A stretch of DNA of 64,000 bases from Leidyana gryllorum EB-2025a (GCA_048772705.1 JBLWGC010000051.1:62001-126000), one strand, 5' to 3'; shown: positions 1 to 10,303, counted from the stretch's first letter. The notes: generated by a model not told the origin, from the sequence alone. Program-made: numbers and translations.

Positions 1-318
1 GGTCTCCCCCATACCGTGCCCATGAAGGTCAGCGGCAAGTGCGCTTCCGTGCGCTGCCGTCTCATCCCTGCCCCCCGTGGTTCGGGTGTTGTTGGTTCTC
101 CCATCGCCAAGAAGCTCTTGCACTTCGCTGGTGTCAATGACTGCTTCACCAGCTCCTCCGGTCACACCCGTACCTCTGGTAACTTCATGAAGGCTTACTA
201 CCAGGCTTTGAGCCGCACTTACGGCTTCCTCACCCCCGACCTGTGGAAGGAATCCTCCTTCACCCAGTCGCCTTTCGACAAGCACGCCAAGGTGCTCGAG
301 AAGGTCGCCGAGAAGTAG
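1..318 (+). CDS. RPS2: 40S ribosomal protein uS5 (RPS2), C-terminal part
   Basis: The window opens inside this gene in frame 1, and the last 105 codons are present. The segments GLPHTVP, RLIPAPRG and YGFLTPDLWKE are hallmarks of the C-terminal half of eukaryotic RPS2. This protein lies at the small-subunit mRNA entry and decoding region and supports translational fidelity. The stop is TAG at 316-318, and an AATAAA at about 359-364 is a likely polyadenylation signal. No intron is seen in the visible part. The 5' end lies outside the window, so the start cannot be judged. Confidence 0.95.
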   Translation, partial: GLPHTVPMKVSGKCASVRCRLIPAPRGSGVVGSPIAKKLLHFAGVNDCFTSSSGHTRTSGNFMKAYYQALSRTYGFLTPDLWKESSFTQSPFDKHAKVLEKVAEK

Positions 319-529
319 GGTGTGTGAATCCTCTTAGTTGCTTGCCTGTGGCTTTCGAATAAAACTAAGTACCTGTGTCAGCACGAGATGCCTGCTGGCT
401 GACGAAACGATTAATCCGTTCACCATTGTATCACCACTGGCCCCAGTCAGTCTTCAGTCCACTACTTGGCACTTTCACCCCCCCACTTTGGCTTCATTTC
501 GTCTCACTCCATGGTGGATTTTTCCGCTC

Positions 530-1465
530 ATGTCAAAACGGCAACGTGAAGCGGACCGGTATTATGTCTTTCGGTCCAGTCCTGGTCTTGCGGGGCCAGC
601 CATCTTCACGGACTGGAAGGATTGCGAATCGTATGTAGTTGGGTCTACGGGTAAGTGAATGTGGTTAATGCGAGTGAGCACACACGTGTGGTGAAAGCTG
701 ACAAGCCTTGCGAATTCCGCAAGTTCTATTGCCTCGAAGAAGCCACGGACTATCTGAAGAACAGATCATTGTTTCCCGTGAAGGTAGGATTCGGTCTGTG
801 TAAGTAACTAACTGGCGGTCAGGATGAAGAGCAAGAGCTGAGTAATGACGTAAAACGTCCTAGGGTGGAAATCGTGCCATCCACTAGCTCAGGATCAATA
901 TTAGATTGTGCTCCCTCCGTACCGAATGCCGCTCCTAAGAGCCAGCCAAGTAAACGTAAATTGAAGCGCGAGCAGCATCAACCTATAACCGTGAGAAAGT
1001 GGAACTGGTTTGACTTGGACGGGTGGTTGGTAGGACGTCTATACGGATGGAGCTTGCTCCAAGAACGGATTTAAGGGTGCTAAGGCTGGATGGGGAGTGT
1101 ATTACGGCCCAAATGATCCGCGTAACATGTGTGGAGAAGTTGGTGGGGCACAGACCAATCAGCGGGCTGAGTTACAAGGCATCCGCGAGGCATTGCAGCA
1201 AGAGCGTAATACCACGTACCCATTGAGGGTGAACACGGATTCACAGTATGCCAAGAAAGCCGTCACCGAATGGTTGCCGAACTGGAAGAACAATGGTTGG
1301 AAGAACTCTGCGGGAGCGCCGGTGGCGAATCAGGATTTGATTCGCGACATTGACAATTTGTTGCAGAGCAGGATGGGGAAGACGGAGTTTCGCTATGTTC
1401 CGGGTCACTCGAATGTTCATGGAAACAATGAGGCAGATAAACTTGCTCGAAAAGCCAGGAGGTGA
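530..1465 (+). CDS. Ribonuclease H1 (hybrid-binding domain + RNase H)
   Basis: Four exons (530-650, 698-783, 823-990, 1034-1465) give 268 aa. Residues about 10-60 form the caulimovirus-viroplasmin-like hybrid-binding domain (YYVFRSSPGLAG, FYCLEEATDYL) typical of cellular RNase H1. A Ser/Lys-rich linker follows, then the RNase H fold. The catalytic carboxylates are visible in VYTDGACSKNG (Asp), NQRAELQGI (Glu), NTDSQYAKKA (Asp) and VHGNNEADKLA (Asp, after the conserved His). It removes RNA from RNA-DNA hybrids in the nucleus or mitochondrion. The three introns are 47, 39 and 43 nt. The architecture is that of host RNase H1 and there is no reverse transcriptase nearby. Confidence 0.9.
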
Positions 1466-1542
1466 GGAGCTTAGCTGTTACGGAGTGTGTGCACCGGTCC
1501 CCTTGGCACTTTCTTTCGTCTAAACAAGGATTTTGGGTAGAG

Positions 1543-2292
1543 ATGAAAGTAGCTGTTTTTGGTGCCACTGGAGCAGTCGGGAAAGATGTGGTGAACGGGC
1601 TGATTGAGATTGCCCCCTTCTTCCCCGAGCTGACCGAAATCAAGTTGTTTGGGCGGAGGAAGCCGGCAGCTGTTGACAAGTCGACAGACAAGCTTCAAAT
1701 TCGGTATGAAGAACTTGACTTTGAGAATCGTAAAGTCGTCCAGAGTGACCTGGAGGACTGTGATGCTGTGGTGTGCTGCCTCGGGTCACAGATGACCAAA
1801 TACGGAGTGGAGATGCTAAAGAAAGTTGATCATGACTTTGTGCTCCAGATAGCACAGGTGGTGAAGGATTGCGGCGTTGCGCGATTTCTGCTGTGTTCAT
1901 CGGGCGGTTCAAACGCCAAATCTAAACTCGGCCCCTATCTGCGGATCAAAGGGCAAGCTGAAGACGACTGCAGAGCTCTGAATCTGCCCTTCCTGGGAAT
2001 ATTCAAGCCAGGCCTCTTACGGTGCGCCCGTGAAGATACGCGTCCGGCCGAAGCTGTGATGCGGGCAATGTCAGTTTTTGATGTTGCGGGATGGTGGTCG
2101 ATCAAAACAAGTGAAGTCGGCTTGGCTATGGCATTAGCCGCTGTGTGGCCCAAACAGACTGAAAATAAAGTCTTTGAGGAATATGGCATGGGGCCAATTC
2201 GTAACATTATTAAAGCATTCGAAACCGAAAAGAAGTCCAAAGCGGCAGCTGAAGTAACGGCGATACCATCGGCTGATACGGTCGCAAGTTGA
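1543..2292 (+). CDS. HTATIP2/TIP30-like atypical short-chain dehydrogenase
   Basis: A single exon encodes 249 aa. The N-terminus has a Rossmann dinucleotide-binding motif (VAVFGATGAVGKDVV). CDAVVCCLGSQ and RFLLCSSGGSNAKSK match the nucleotide-contact and SS-x-G-x-N regions of HTATIP2/TIP30-type atypical SDRs, followed by YLRIKGQAE with the active-site Tyr/Lys spacing. A probable NADPH-dependent oxidoreductase; the substrate is unknown. The ATG at 1543 directly precedes the Rossmann strand, so the longer upstream open frame is not used. It starts 77 bp after the RNase H1 stop and ends 30 bp before the next gene. Confidence 0.75.
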   Translation: MKVAVFGATGAVGKDVVNGLIEIAPFFPELTEIKLFGRRKPAAVDKSTDKLQIRYEELDFENRKVVQSDLEDCDAVVCCLGSQMTKYGVEMLKKVDHDFVLQIAQVVKDCGVARFLLCSSGGSNAKSKLGPYLRIKGQAEDDCRALNLPFLGIFKPGLLRCAREDTRPAEAVMRAMSVFDVAGWWSIKTSEVGLAMALAAVWPKQTENKVFEEYGMGPIRNIIKAFETEKKSKAAAEVTAIPSADTVAS

Positions 2293-2322
2293 GGTTTTAA
2301 GTAGCTCAAAAAAAATAATGCT

Positions 2323-3558
2323 ATGAGGGTATGCGTAGTCAATCCAAAGACAAATGAGGGCTCAAACAATCTCTGGGCCAGTTTGGTCCCTTTGATGGTC
2401 TTCAGTCAACGGAGTGACTATATAAATACGTATGGGGATGTCAGACACGCATTTCAGGATGTCCGAGACACCATGGATGTTATGGATTGTTTGACCATTG
2501 CCACAGTGCAAAGCTTGCAGTATGCAAGAAGTCTCACAACAGCTCATCACATCGTGATGCAAAATGCATCAGATCTTCGGATACCTACAGCAGCCGCTCA
2601 AGCTTGTTGGGACTCCATCGTAGCCAAGTGTTCAGAACTCTTATCTCCGGTGGAGAGCCAACTGGCCCGGGAAGCAGCCTCATCTCCAGGGTTCGCGGCC
2701 AAATTCGGAGATCTTGGGGATCTCACAACTTCGATCAGGGGACAGTCTGCCATGGGAATCAATCAAACACCACATCTGAGTCATCCAGATGCACTGAAAC
2801 AGATTGGATCTCAAATTGCCAATGCTGTGGAGACTCGAGCAGCGCTCAAATCAAGCACTCCCATTAGTGACGAAGCCAACGCCCTATGGGAGTTGATAAA
2901 GGACTTTACGAATCACAAGAAATCAGCCAAGAAAACGGCTCCCACGGCTCTGGTCCACCAGGTCGAACGCGAGAGGTGGCGAGCGATGCAGGTCTACAGA
3001 AATCTGGTTGGGGCGTACAGTTTGGGAATTGCACTCCATAAGGCACTCAAAGCTCAAGGGGAAGGCTCGCGGAGTGATAGCACCTACGGTGAAACGAACA
3101 GAGACCCACGCAATGAAGGCAGCACGGCCTCACTGCCAGCTGGAGTCAATCGTGCATTGATACGCAATCAAGGCAGCAAGGCCTCACTGCCAGCTGGAGT
3201 CAATCCTGCATTGATGGAATGGTATATCGAGTGCTTGAGACACTTTCAGGGCCAAGGTCTTGGCGAACAAGGCAGAAAGGCCGTCCAGTGGGTCGCCGAC
3301 GTGCCAGAACCCCACGTCACCAGAGAGGCGCCGAAGTATAGGACATCTTATGCCTGGTTACGAGACTATACAGATGCTGAGAAGACACTCAAAGAACGGA
3401 TGTCTCCTTCAAGAATAACTCAGGACATGATCGCTCGTTTCGCATTGAACCCCGTCACCGGCCGCAAGGAGTATCCTCCTCAAAGCCAAGGGGATCACTC
3501 CCCGCCCACAGAATCCGAAAACACGAGCTACAACAGCTCTGCGGTCTTTCCGGCATAG
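2323..3558 (+). CDS. Hypothetical protein, 411 aa, with internal 18-residue duplication
   Basis: An uninterrupted frame begins at the first usable ATG after an A8 tract; an earlier ATG at 2318 meets a stop after two codons. I do not recognise the family. The protein is soluble-looking, with no signal peptide or membrane segment. An exact-length 18-residue repeat (ASLPAGVN core) sits near residues 263-298, and a Ser/Pro-rich tail ends it. Codon usage looks like its neighbours. Single exon, close behind the HTATIP2-like gene. Confidence 0.7.
   Translation: MRVCVVNPKTNEGSNNLWASLVPLMVFSQRSDYINTYGDVRHAFQDVRDTMDVMDCLTIATVQSLQYARSLTTAHHIVMQNASDLRIPTAAAQACWDSIVAKCSELLSPVESQLAREAASSPGFAAKFGDLGDLTTSIRGQSAMGINQTPHLSHPDALKQIGSQIANAVETRAALKSSTPISDEANALWELIKDFTNHKKSAKKTAPTALVHQVERERWRAMQVYRNLVGAYSLGIALHKALKAQGEGSRSDSTYGETNRDPRNEGSTASLPAGVNRALIRNQGSKASLPAGVNPALMEWYIECLRHFQGQGLGEQGRKAVQWVADVPEPHVTREAPKYRTSYAWLRDYTDAEKTLKERMSPSRITQDMIARFALNPVTGRKEYPPQSQGDHSPPTESENTSYNSSAVFPA
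3109..3216 (+). repeat. 54-bp tandem duplication inside the 411-aa gene
   Basis: Units 3109-3162 and 3163-3216 are 54 bp each and differ at only a few bases. The period is a multiple of three, so the frame is kept. It encodes two copies of a segment with core ASLPAGVN. Confidence 0.9.
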
Positions 3559-3727
3559 CGAACGTGTGTGCGCGAGTGATTGAACAAGGGGCAAACATTC
3601 AGTTATTAGGTAGTTAGATAGGTAATTGGTTCGATGTTGCAGACGCCTCACTCGATGTTGCAGACGCCCTCACCCAATATACCTCTAAAATGACACTATA
3701 TAGACACACCGAAACAACAGAAGAATA

Positions 3728-5626
3728 TCATACGGACGTCGGACGTAAATGTAATACCGCATTCGGTAACAACCCAGAATGCTCAACCGTGTTGTTGCCA
3801 TCCAAGGGCCCAGCTCCCATACTTATCAACTGGAATTGCCCGTCAGTTGGCACCAGGGGATGGCGATAAGCCTTTCTTTGATCGTCCCCACCTAAGCCCC
3901 GTACACAGCTGGGCAGATCTGTTTCGACCGCCCCACTGATCACGAGGCCATTGCTCACATCACTCTGTAGCAAAGAATCCAATACGCTGAGTGTTTGTTG
4001 CAACTTGGCAATTGATAGCGCACGGTGAACCCGGACGCGCACTCTTTCGTTAGCTGGGGCAATGCGTAATGAAATGTCAGCAAAATCAGAGTCGTCAGCA
4101 TCGGGATATTCAGACGCTGCACTCAACATTCTTTGAGCCAAAGCTGTGGCTTCCAGTGCCTTTTGCCGCTGTACGAAACAAGACTGTGTGCCACACGAAA
4201 AGTAAGCCCCTTACAGCAATCAATTGTTCCGCTTCGCGAGCCTCGGCTTCGGCTCGTGCGGCTTCTGCTTCCGCGCGTTCCCGTTCAGCCTTCTCTTGTG
4301 CTCTGCAAAGGCACGATGAAGCGTAAAAGTATGCAGGTTTCTTATACCTCTGTCTGTCGGCCCGTAACGATTCTTCGTATTCGTGCTGTTGCCGTTCTCG
4401 TAGCTCTCTGTCTTGCTGACGACGTAATTCAATCTCCTGCGACTTCTCCTGAATCGGCTGAGCCAAGCGTGTTGCCGTATTGATGACAGTGGCAACTTGC
4501 TCGTCGGTTGTGTCTGTAGTGATAGTAAGCTTGCAGCAGCTCAATAGACAGCCACGGAGCAGTTCTATACCAATGTGCGCATGGAGAGCGGGCTCCGCCG
4601 CCAGCGACACGTAGGCTGCCTGCAAAGCTTCTATCAGACGCTCTTGAACGTCAGCCGACCAGCGGACACCCGTTTCGGCAGAGTTGAGGCCGGGGAAGTT
4701 ATCGCTTTGCCTCAATTGGACAGGAGCACTTCTGGTTCGTAGAATTAAGCGATATTGCTCTGCCACGCTCGGACTCAGTCGAAGGGGAAGCAGAATTGTC
4801 AGAGAAGCTGGGCTCTGCAGACCCAGCGCACGCGTAGTGAGAGAAGCCCAGACAGAGCTTTCCATATTGTGACCGTAACAGACGACGGCCTCCTGCAGAA
4901 TCGGCAGCACAAGAGGTGACTGTAAAATTGCGAGTAGATTATTCAGACGTTGGGTGTGACTAGCGTGGGATAGGGCACGGAAGTCCAGGCCCAATACCAC
5001 CAAAGGGATTCCTTCGTTCACGGCTCGGGACAAAGCCTACACGAGGAAGGGCATTACTTTGGGGCTTTCAGAGCCACTCACGTTTCCGAATGGAGGCTCA
5101 ATGAAACCAATAGTCCTTGCAGGATGGTCGGACGGAAGGATCCCGTGGAAGCGGGTCGCAAAGGAGAGGTCTGTGACGTGACTATTGGGTATGAATATTC
5201 CTTTGATGAATGAAAGCAGTTCATTGACAGTGTGGGTGGTGAAGGATCCCAGCATCCGGTAAATCTGGGCAAGAAATCGCTCCCACCCCCTCGTGGTCTG
5301 CGTCGCTAGCGCTGTTGGCTGCGCAACCGGCACGCGAGGCGACCTTGGACGACTCCCGCCGCCAGCTCCAGCGCTCCCGTCGGCCCCCCTCGACAGTCGC
5401 TGACGAGAAGGAGGCGTTGGGGGCGCAGGCCGGCGGTGAGGGACATTATCAGAAGACGCGCGTGCGTCAACTTCGGCAAAGTGCAGTTGCACAGCAGCCT
5501 GAGTGGACGTTTGGGCATACCAACAGTATACCTTCTTACATTAATGTCACCATTGGCAGCCTCCAGGAGGTGAGCCGCATCCTCAACAGAAAGGCCGGTA
5601 ATGGCCTGCAAGTCTTGTTCGGACAT
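3728..5626 (-). CDS. FAF1/UBXD8-like UBA-UAS-UBX protein
   Basis: Five exons (5540-5626, 5082-5498, 4348-5036, 4215-4302, 3728-4159) give 570 aa; introns are 41, 45, 45 and 55 nt. Domains in order: an N-terminal UBA (MSEQDLQAITGLSVEDAA, leucine-rich three-helix pattern), a Pro/Arg/Gly-rich linker, a thioredoxin-like UAS domain, a charged coiled coil containing YEESLRADR, which typifies the FAF1/UBXD7/UBXD8 group, and a C-terminal UBX domain (end GLLPNAVLHL). Such proteins bring ubiquitinated cargo to the Cdc48/p97 ATPase, often at ER membranes. The usual Phe-Pro-Arg loop of UBX is not visible (FQLISMGAGPLDG is in its place), so p97 binding could be altered. No clear membrane hairpin, so it is nearer FAF1 or UBXD7 than UBXD8. 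Confidence 0.8.
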
Positions 5627-5757
5627 TTTAGCGCTCTATTGACGCTGCACTAGGATCGGTTTCAGACGAAAAAGCTCCGACCTAAGCGGAATAGCTGAGC
5701 ATTGACTTGAAATATTATACAGCATTCAGTGGGGTGATGGTGGAGGTAAGTGGGGTC

Positions 5758-6036
5758 TCAATGGTCATTGCAAGCGGTGTGCTGCTTCTTGGTGGTTGTC
5801 AATGAGTGCGTTGGCGGCTTTTGTTGGTGCTGCTTGTATTGTTGTTCTTCAATGAGCGAGAGAAGCACTCGGTCCAGCGGCCGGCGCTGGTGCCGATGTA
5901 TCTGCTGAATCTGTTCCAATGTCAGGATTTCTGACACGCGATGCTGTCGCTGACGTTCCCTCGGCGCCTTTGCCTCTACAACAGGCGGCCCCGCAGGCGC
6001 TACTTGTTTGCTATAAGACAGACGAGGCCACGGCAT
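5758..6036 (-). CDS. Small hypothetical protein, 92 aa
   Basis: An open frame from ATG at 6036 in the gap between the SERBP1-like gene and the UBX gene. The middle (SEILTLEQIQQIHRHQ) could form an amphipathic helix; the ends are basic and Gln/His-rich. An AATAAA on this strand about 15 nt upstream probably ends the preceding gene, so it could be a separate transcript. No recognised family, and it may be a chance frame. Confidence 0.35.
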   Translation of the reverse strand: MPWPRLSYSKQVAPAGPPVVEAKAPRERQRQHRVSEILTLEQIQQIHRHQRRPLDRVLLSLIEEQQYKQHQQKPPTHSLTTTKKQHTACNDH

Positions 6037-6197
6037 CGAAATAATATTTATTCCGCGATGACCAAAAAGCTACTCATAGAGGTGACTGACGTTTCTTTCC
6101 ATCGATGCATCGGTTCGGCGGTAGGTTATAGGTAGTAGGTATACAACCCAAACACTGGCACTATCTTTCTGCCTGCCTCCCAACAGCAGCAGTATCA

Positions 6198-7374
6198 TCA
6201 ATGAGCTTGAAGAGTAGGGAAAGCCTGGTTGTCGGAAAGATTGATTTCCTTGGACGGCACAGCAGCACTGCCCTGTTGCTGAGGCTTCGAATTGGCGCGC
6301 TGAGGGCCGTTGTTACGACCACCACGTCCACCGCGCTGAGCGCGATAATTCAGTTGTTGACCGCTCTGCTCGGCTACCTCAGCCAGATGCATAGTGCGGG
6401 GACGCTGTTTCTCGTCACCAGAGTCACCACCCTGGGCTTCCTTCTCAGCTACTGCGCGAGGGTTCTCCTTGGTATAAATCTGATACCCGTCCTGGATGTA
6501 CTTCTTCCTGTCTTCCTCCAGAGTGGAATCAGCTGCGGCCTCTCTCACGGGCAAAGCAGCCTGAGCCTCTTGACGGCTAACCAGATAATCGGCATAGCTC
6601 TGGGTCTTAGGCTTCTCCTCTTCAGGAGCGGCCTTGGGCTGCTGCTCCTCGCCACCAGCAACAGGGGCAGCTGCAGCTTCCTGACCTTCCGCGCCCTCGG
6701 GGAAAGTGGTAGTAGGCCACTCACCTGAGGCCGGGGCCTGCAACAATCATAGAAACGACGTCACAAATAAAGTTAGCACAAATAACATATCTACCGCCTG
6801 CTGCGTGCGTTCACTCTCTAACACTCGCACACCCTATGGAAAGTGTGCCATGCTATTTTGCGCACGCACGTTGCGGTTGTGGCAGCCGAGACAGAGCTCG
6901 TTCGTTTAGGTAAACAGCATGTAAGAGACTTACGTCGTCACCTCCGAAGTCAGTGCGCTCGTTGCCCCAGTTGTGGGCGCCACCGCCACCCTTTTTCATC
7001 TCCTTGCCACGGCCAGTGCCAGAGTGGCGGTCGAACTCCCGCTCGCCTGCGCGAACAGCGGGGCGTTGGAAACGGCCTCCACGGCCAACCAGACGGGGGC
7101 CAGTAGGGCGAGCAACTCCTGTGGCTCTCGCAGCGCGATCCTCAGCACCGCCGGCTTCCCTCTCGGGGGTGTCTGGGCGGCGAGTGGTACGCGGAGCGGA
7201 ACGGTTTTGAGGTTGAGTCGTCGTACGGGGAGGACGCTTGGAATCGACTGGTGCCCGAGCCGCCTTTGGGGGCTCTGGAACCTCCTCGGGCTTGGAAAGG
7301 ATGGCGTCCTCATTGTCGCTGTCATCGAGCGCCGCGAAGGCGTTCGATGTCGGAACTGTGTAGTGCTGCGGCAT
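6198..7374 (-). CDS. SERBP1/HABP4 (Stm1-type) RNA- and ribosome-binding protein
   Basis: Two exons (6934-7374, 6198-6737) give 326 aa. The signature EFDRHSGTGRGKEMKKGG followed by GAHNWGN is the core of the hyaluronan/mRNA-binding family (SERBP1, HABP4, yeast Stm1). These proteins sit in the mRNA channel of idle ribosomes and bind RNA through Arg/Gly-rich segments. An RGG-like patch (GGRGGRNNG) lies near the C-terminus. ATG at 7374 gives an N-terminus (MPQHYTVPTSNAFAAL) like family members; a longer upstream frame is possible. The 196-nt intron is long for this genome. Confidence 0.88.
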
Positions 7375-7616
7375 GTTGGTATGGACCGCTTGGATGTCTA
7401 TCGAGAGCAACCAAGCAAGATGACCGAAGTTATCGAAGGGAAAAAAATCCAAACTTTTATGTGCGATGTGTGGGAGTGCAAAACGACTCTGCTATTTTTT
7501 GATGGCGGAACGGCTAAATCGACATTCGGAACCGGGCGCACCGCGTAAGCACACAGCACACACGCAAAGTAAAAAGTAGTGATCTGTGCATTTCTTCGTC
7601 CGGGATACAAAGAGGC

Positions 7617-8030
7617 ATGTTGGGCTTCTGGAAAGGGGCACCGGGGATGCTATCCCGACGTTTTGCGGCCACGGCCTCCGTCAGACCTGCACTACAGGTC
7701 ACCGACCGCGCCAAGACCCGCTTTCGCAAACTACTCGAGCGCCGCAACCTACCGGAAGGCGCTGTACAGATATCAGTCCGCGAGAAGGGGTGTGCGGGTC
7801 TGAGTTACGCAATTGACTTTCACAAGACCCCAGACGTGAAGGCTGAGAACGGTCAGAGTCTAGTTACTATAGCCAATGACGGAATTACCCTCATGGTGGA
7901 TCGACGTTCGCTCGGCTACCTCATCGGGTCAGAAATCGACTGGTTAGAGGGCGACGTTTCGAGCCAATTCGTTTTCAAGAACCCCAACGCTAGCCATAAT
8001 TGTCCTTGCGGCAGGTCATTTGCCACTTAA
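7617..8030 (+). CDS. ISCA1: A-type iron-sulfur carrier ISCA1, organelle-targeted
   Basis: A single exon of 137 aa. The A-type carrier fold is clear, with the first ligand Cys in KGCAGLSY and the pair in CPCGRSF at the C-terminus. Residues 1-25 are basic and hydroxylated ([14 protein letters not shown]), as expected of a mitochondrial presequence. ISCA1 works with ISCA2 and IBA57 late in mitochondrial Fe-S assembly to form 4Fe-4S clusters. Its presence implies a mitochondrion or related organelle with late ISC steps. The proteasome gene starts 88 bp downstream. Confidence 0.92.
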   Translation: MLGFWKGAPGMLSRRFAATASVRPALQVTDRAKTRFRKLLERRNLPEGAVQISVREKGCAGLSYAIDFHKTPDVKAENGQSLVTIANDGITLMVDRRSLGYLIGSEIDWLEGDVSSQFVFKNPNASHNCPCGRSFAT

Positions 8031-8118
8031 ACGTGAGTCGCACTTTTTGGCCATCAGACAGAAACACCTTTTTTACCCTCAAACCCAACAAAGTTTGTGC
8101 CTGCCTGCAACCTCCTCC

Positions 8119-9399
8119 ATGTCAAGATACGACTCGCTCACCACAACCTTCTCACCTGAGGGCCGCCTCTTTCAAGTCGAATATGCTCTCGAAGCCATCA
8201 ACAACGCTTCCTCAACCTTAGGTAAGGGTTTAACACCCCAACAAAACCCACTGTGCCCTTCATGGCGCCGGCTATCTCGACCGGCGCGCGGCACACACCC
8301 CGCGCAAAGTTGTTCGGGTGGCCACTCAACATGTGTGTGTACACGTGTGCAGGCTAAATTCAGAACCTCAGCATCATTGGGTACCCCCTTTTGAGCGAGG
8401 TACCGCCAAATGCCTCGACGACGTGCTTTGCAATGAATATAATATCTTCACGTATCTCTATGGCCGGATAACGGACGTCTCGCGCATAATGGGGTGATTG
8501 GCAACAGCTTTGATTGCTGGAGCTACATGTCCGTTTCGCGGATGACTCGTTCGTCATCGTCTCGACAAGAATGCCAAGCGCCATTCAAGCGGCATACGTA
8601 TTCTTGATTGTTGTGTGTGTGGACGTTTCGTTGTCCTTCTTATGAGTGTGTCTATTTGTCGTCCTACCCCCGCACAATCAAAGCTTTTGAGTCATTCCAT
8701 TCGCAGGGATTCAGACGACTGGAGGTGTTGTAATTGCTGCTGATAAGATGACCACCTCCAAGTTGCTGGATCCGGGGCATGAGAAGGAGAAGATCTACGT
8801 CGTTGATGACCGAATAGTATGTGCGGTAGCCGGTTGGACGGCTGACGCTAATGTTTTGTTATATCAAGCCCGGTTGGCTGCACAGAGGCATCTTTACAGA
8901 TTCGATGAACGGATACCTGTGGAGCAAATGGTTGTTCAGCTTTGCGATTTGAAGCAAAGCTACACACAGTTCGGTGGCTTGAGGCCTTTTGGGGTTTCCT
9001 TCCTCATCGCAGGATGGGACAAGACGCGGGGCTTCCAATTATTCCATACTGATCCCGCAGGCAACTACGGAGGCTGGCATACAACCGCTATTGGTCAGAA
9101 TTCTGTATCCGCACAGTCCATCCTCAAGCAGGTAAAGGTTCTTTTAAGTGACTGCCCCGCTGACTCTACCTCATTAGGAATGGAACGAAAATCTAACTCT
9201 GGATGAAGGCTTGCTGCTGGCAGCCAAAGTTCTGGCCAAGACTACCGATGCTGCGAGTCCCACGGCAGCTATGACTGAGTTCGCAGTTCTCTACCTGGAG
9301 AATGGGGTGCCCAAACATCGATTCCTGTCGCCCACTGAAGTGGCAGCTCTCTTAGACGAAGCTATCAAAGAGCCTGTGGCCGTCCCTGATGCCATGTAG
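8119..9399 (+). CDS. PSMA4: 20S proteasome subunit alpha-4 (PSMA4 type)
   Basis: Three exons (8119-8221, 8707-9131, 9178-9399) encode 249 aa. The N-terminus [20 protein letters not shown] is the alpha-subunit signature; [28 protein letters not shown] and [15 protein letters not shown] match alpha-4 (yeast Pre9). It forms part of the gate-bearing outer ring of the core particle. The C-terminus is short, lacking the long charged tail of animal PSMA4. Intron 1 (8222-8706) is 485 nt, about ten times the local norm; intron 2 is 46 nt. Confidence 0.93.
8222..8706 (+). other. Exceptionally long intron of the proteasome gene
   Basis: This 485-nt intron is by far the longest in the window. It contains a GATGAC/GTCATC hairpin with a 6-nt loop near 8540 and GT-rich stretches, but no convincing box C/D or H/ACA snoRNA, tRNA, or long open frame. 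It may hold an unrecognised RNA or a regulatory element. Confidence 0.5.
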
Positions 9400-9517
9400 A
9401 CGTAGTCTGTTCTAATGCACACACGCCCATGAGTCTCAGCCTTCCTGTTAACCACCAGTCCAATCACCGGAACGACTAGTAGCTTACACATATAAATCAA
9501 ACTGCCACAACTAATGA

Positions 9518-10303
9518 TTAAATCTCGTCCATCTCGAAAGGATCGAGTTCTGGATAGTCTCCCACCTGGACGTCTTGCCATGCGACCAGCCTGAGACTGT
9601 TTTCCTTTTGGCTCTCGTACAGAACATTCGCACCGTCCTGTCCATCCCAGTTACCGAAAGGGGAATCCAACTCTACTCCTACAGCCCCTCGGGACTTCAG
9701 CCCCAATTGATTGCTCAATGAGTCAGAGATGCGGCCGCGCCAGGCAACTGAGCCTCTCAGAGAGGTCGCTGCGCCAATCTGACAACGAGATCCAATTGGG
9801 AATTTCGTCTCCAAGTCGGCAACGGAAATAGAATTTGCTGCACTCTTCTCAAACAACTCAGGCCGCTGAGCCTTCAACTGCCGTAGAAAGTCACGAGCGT
9901 TTCCCGGCCGGCGGTTATATTCTTCATCTGTCATGCGATAGGTGGGCACGGCAGGAGCCTCCTCGACCAACGACGAAACCAACGAGTTGGGATCGTCGTC
10001 GTAAACATGGAGACGGTCTCGATTCTTCAGGCCATAGTCAGCAAGACACTTGTTGTCGTCGTCGAGGAAGGGTCCTGTGTAATCGTGATCTATCAAGCCA
10101 GGTCCAAACCTCCACTTACCATCGTTTTTCTCATCGCCGCTGCACCACTGAAGCCGTATATGAGCGTCGTTGCTACCCGTGTGGCGAGCAACTTTCGCTT
10201 TTATTGCTGTCAATGGCACAGACGCATCGAAACGAATCTCCGGCCATCGGGTGTTCGGTGCCAGCTGGTGAGTCAAGTCCAAAGTCAACTGTTGAGCCGT
10301 CAT
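9518..10303 (-). CDS. TBCB: Tubulin-folding cofactor B (Ubl + CAP-Gly)
   Basis: An N-terminal ubiquitin-like domain (residues about 5-95, with CLADYGLKNRDRLHVYD) is followed by a coiled linker and a C-terminal CAP-Gly domain (GAVGVELDSPFGNWDGQDG). The last residues, PFEMDEI, match the conserved C-terminal Asp-Glu-Ile/Glu-Glu-Ile of TBCB. It binds alpha-tubulin and, with TBCE, dissociates tubulin dimers. The frame is open throughout, but a 45-nt stretch (10075-10119) has a perfect GTAAGT donor and CACAG acceptor and interrupts the Ubl domain, so I read two exons and 246 aa. Confidence 0.9.
   Translation of the reverse strand: MTAQQLTLDLTHQLAPNTRWPEIRFDASVPLTAIKAKVARHTGSNDAHIRLQWCSGDEKNDGKWRFGPGLIDHDYTGPFLDDDNKCLADYGLKNRDRLHVYDDDPNSLVSSLVEEAPAVPTYRMTDEEYNRRPGNARDFLRQLKAQRPELFEKSAANSISVADLETKFPIGSRCQIGAATSLRGSVAWRGRISDSLSNQLGLKSRGAVGVELDSPFGNWDGQDGANVLYESQKENSLRLVAWQDVQVGDYPELDPFEMDEI

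Noticed and set aside
530-1465. RNase H domain as a retroelement remnant
   Set aside because: It is joined to the hybrid-binding domain of cellular RNase H1, has three host-type introns, and no reverse transcriptase or terminal repeat lies nearby.
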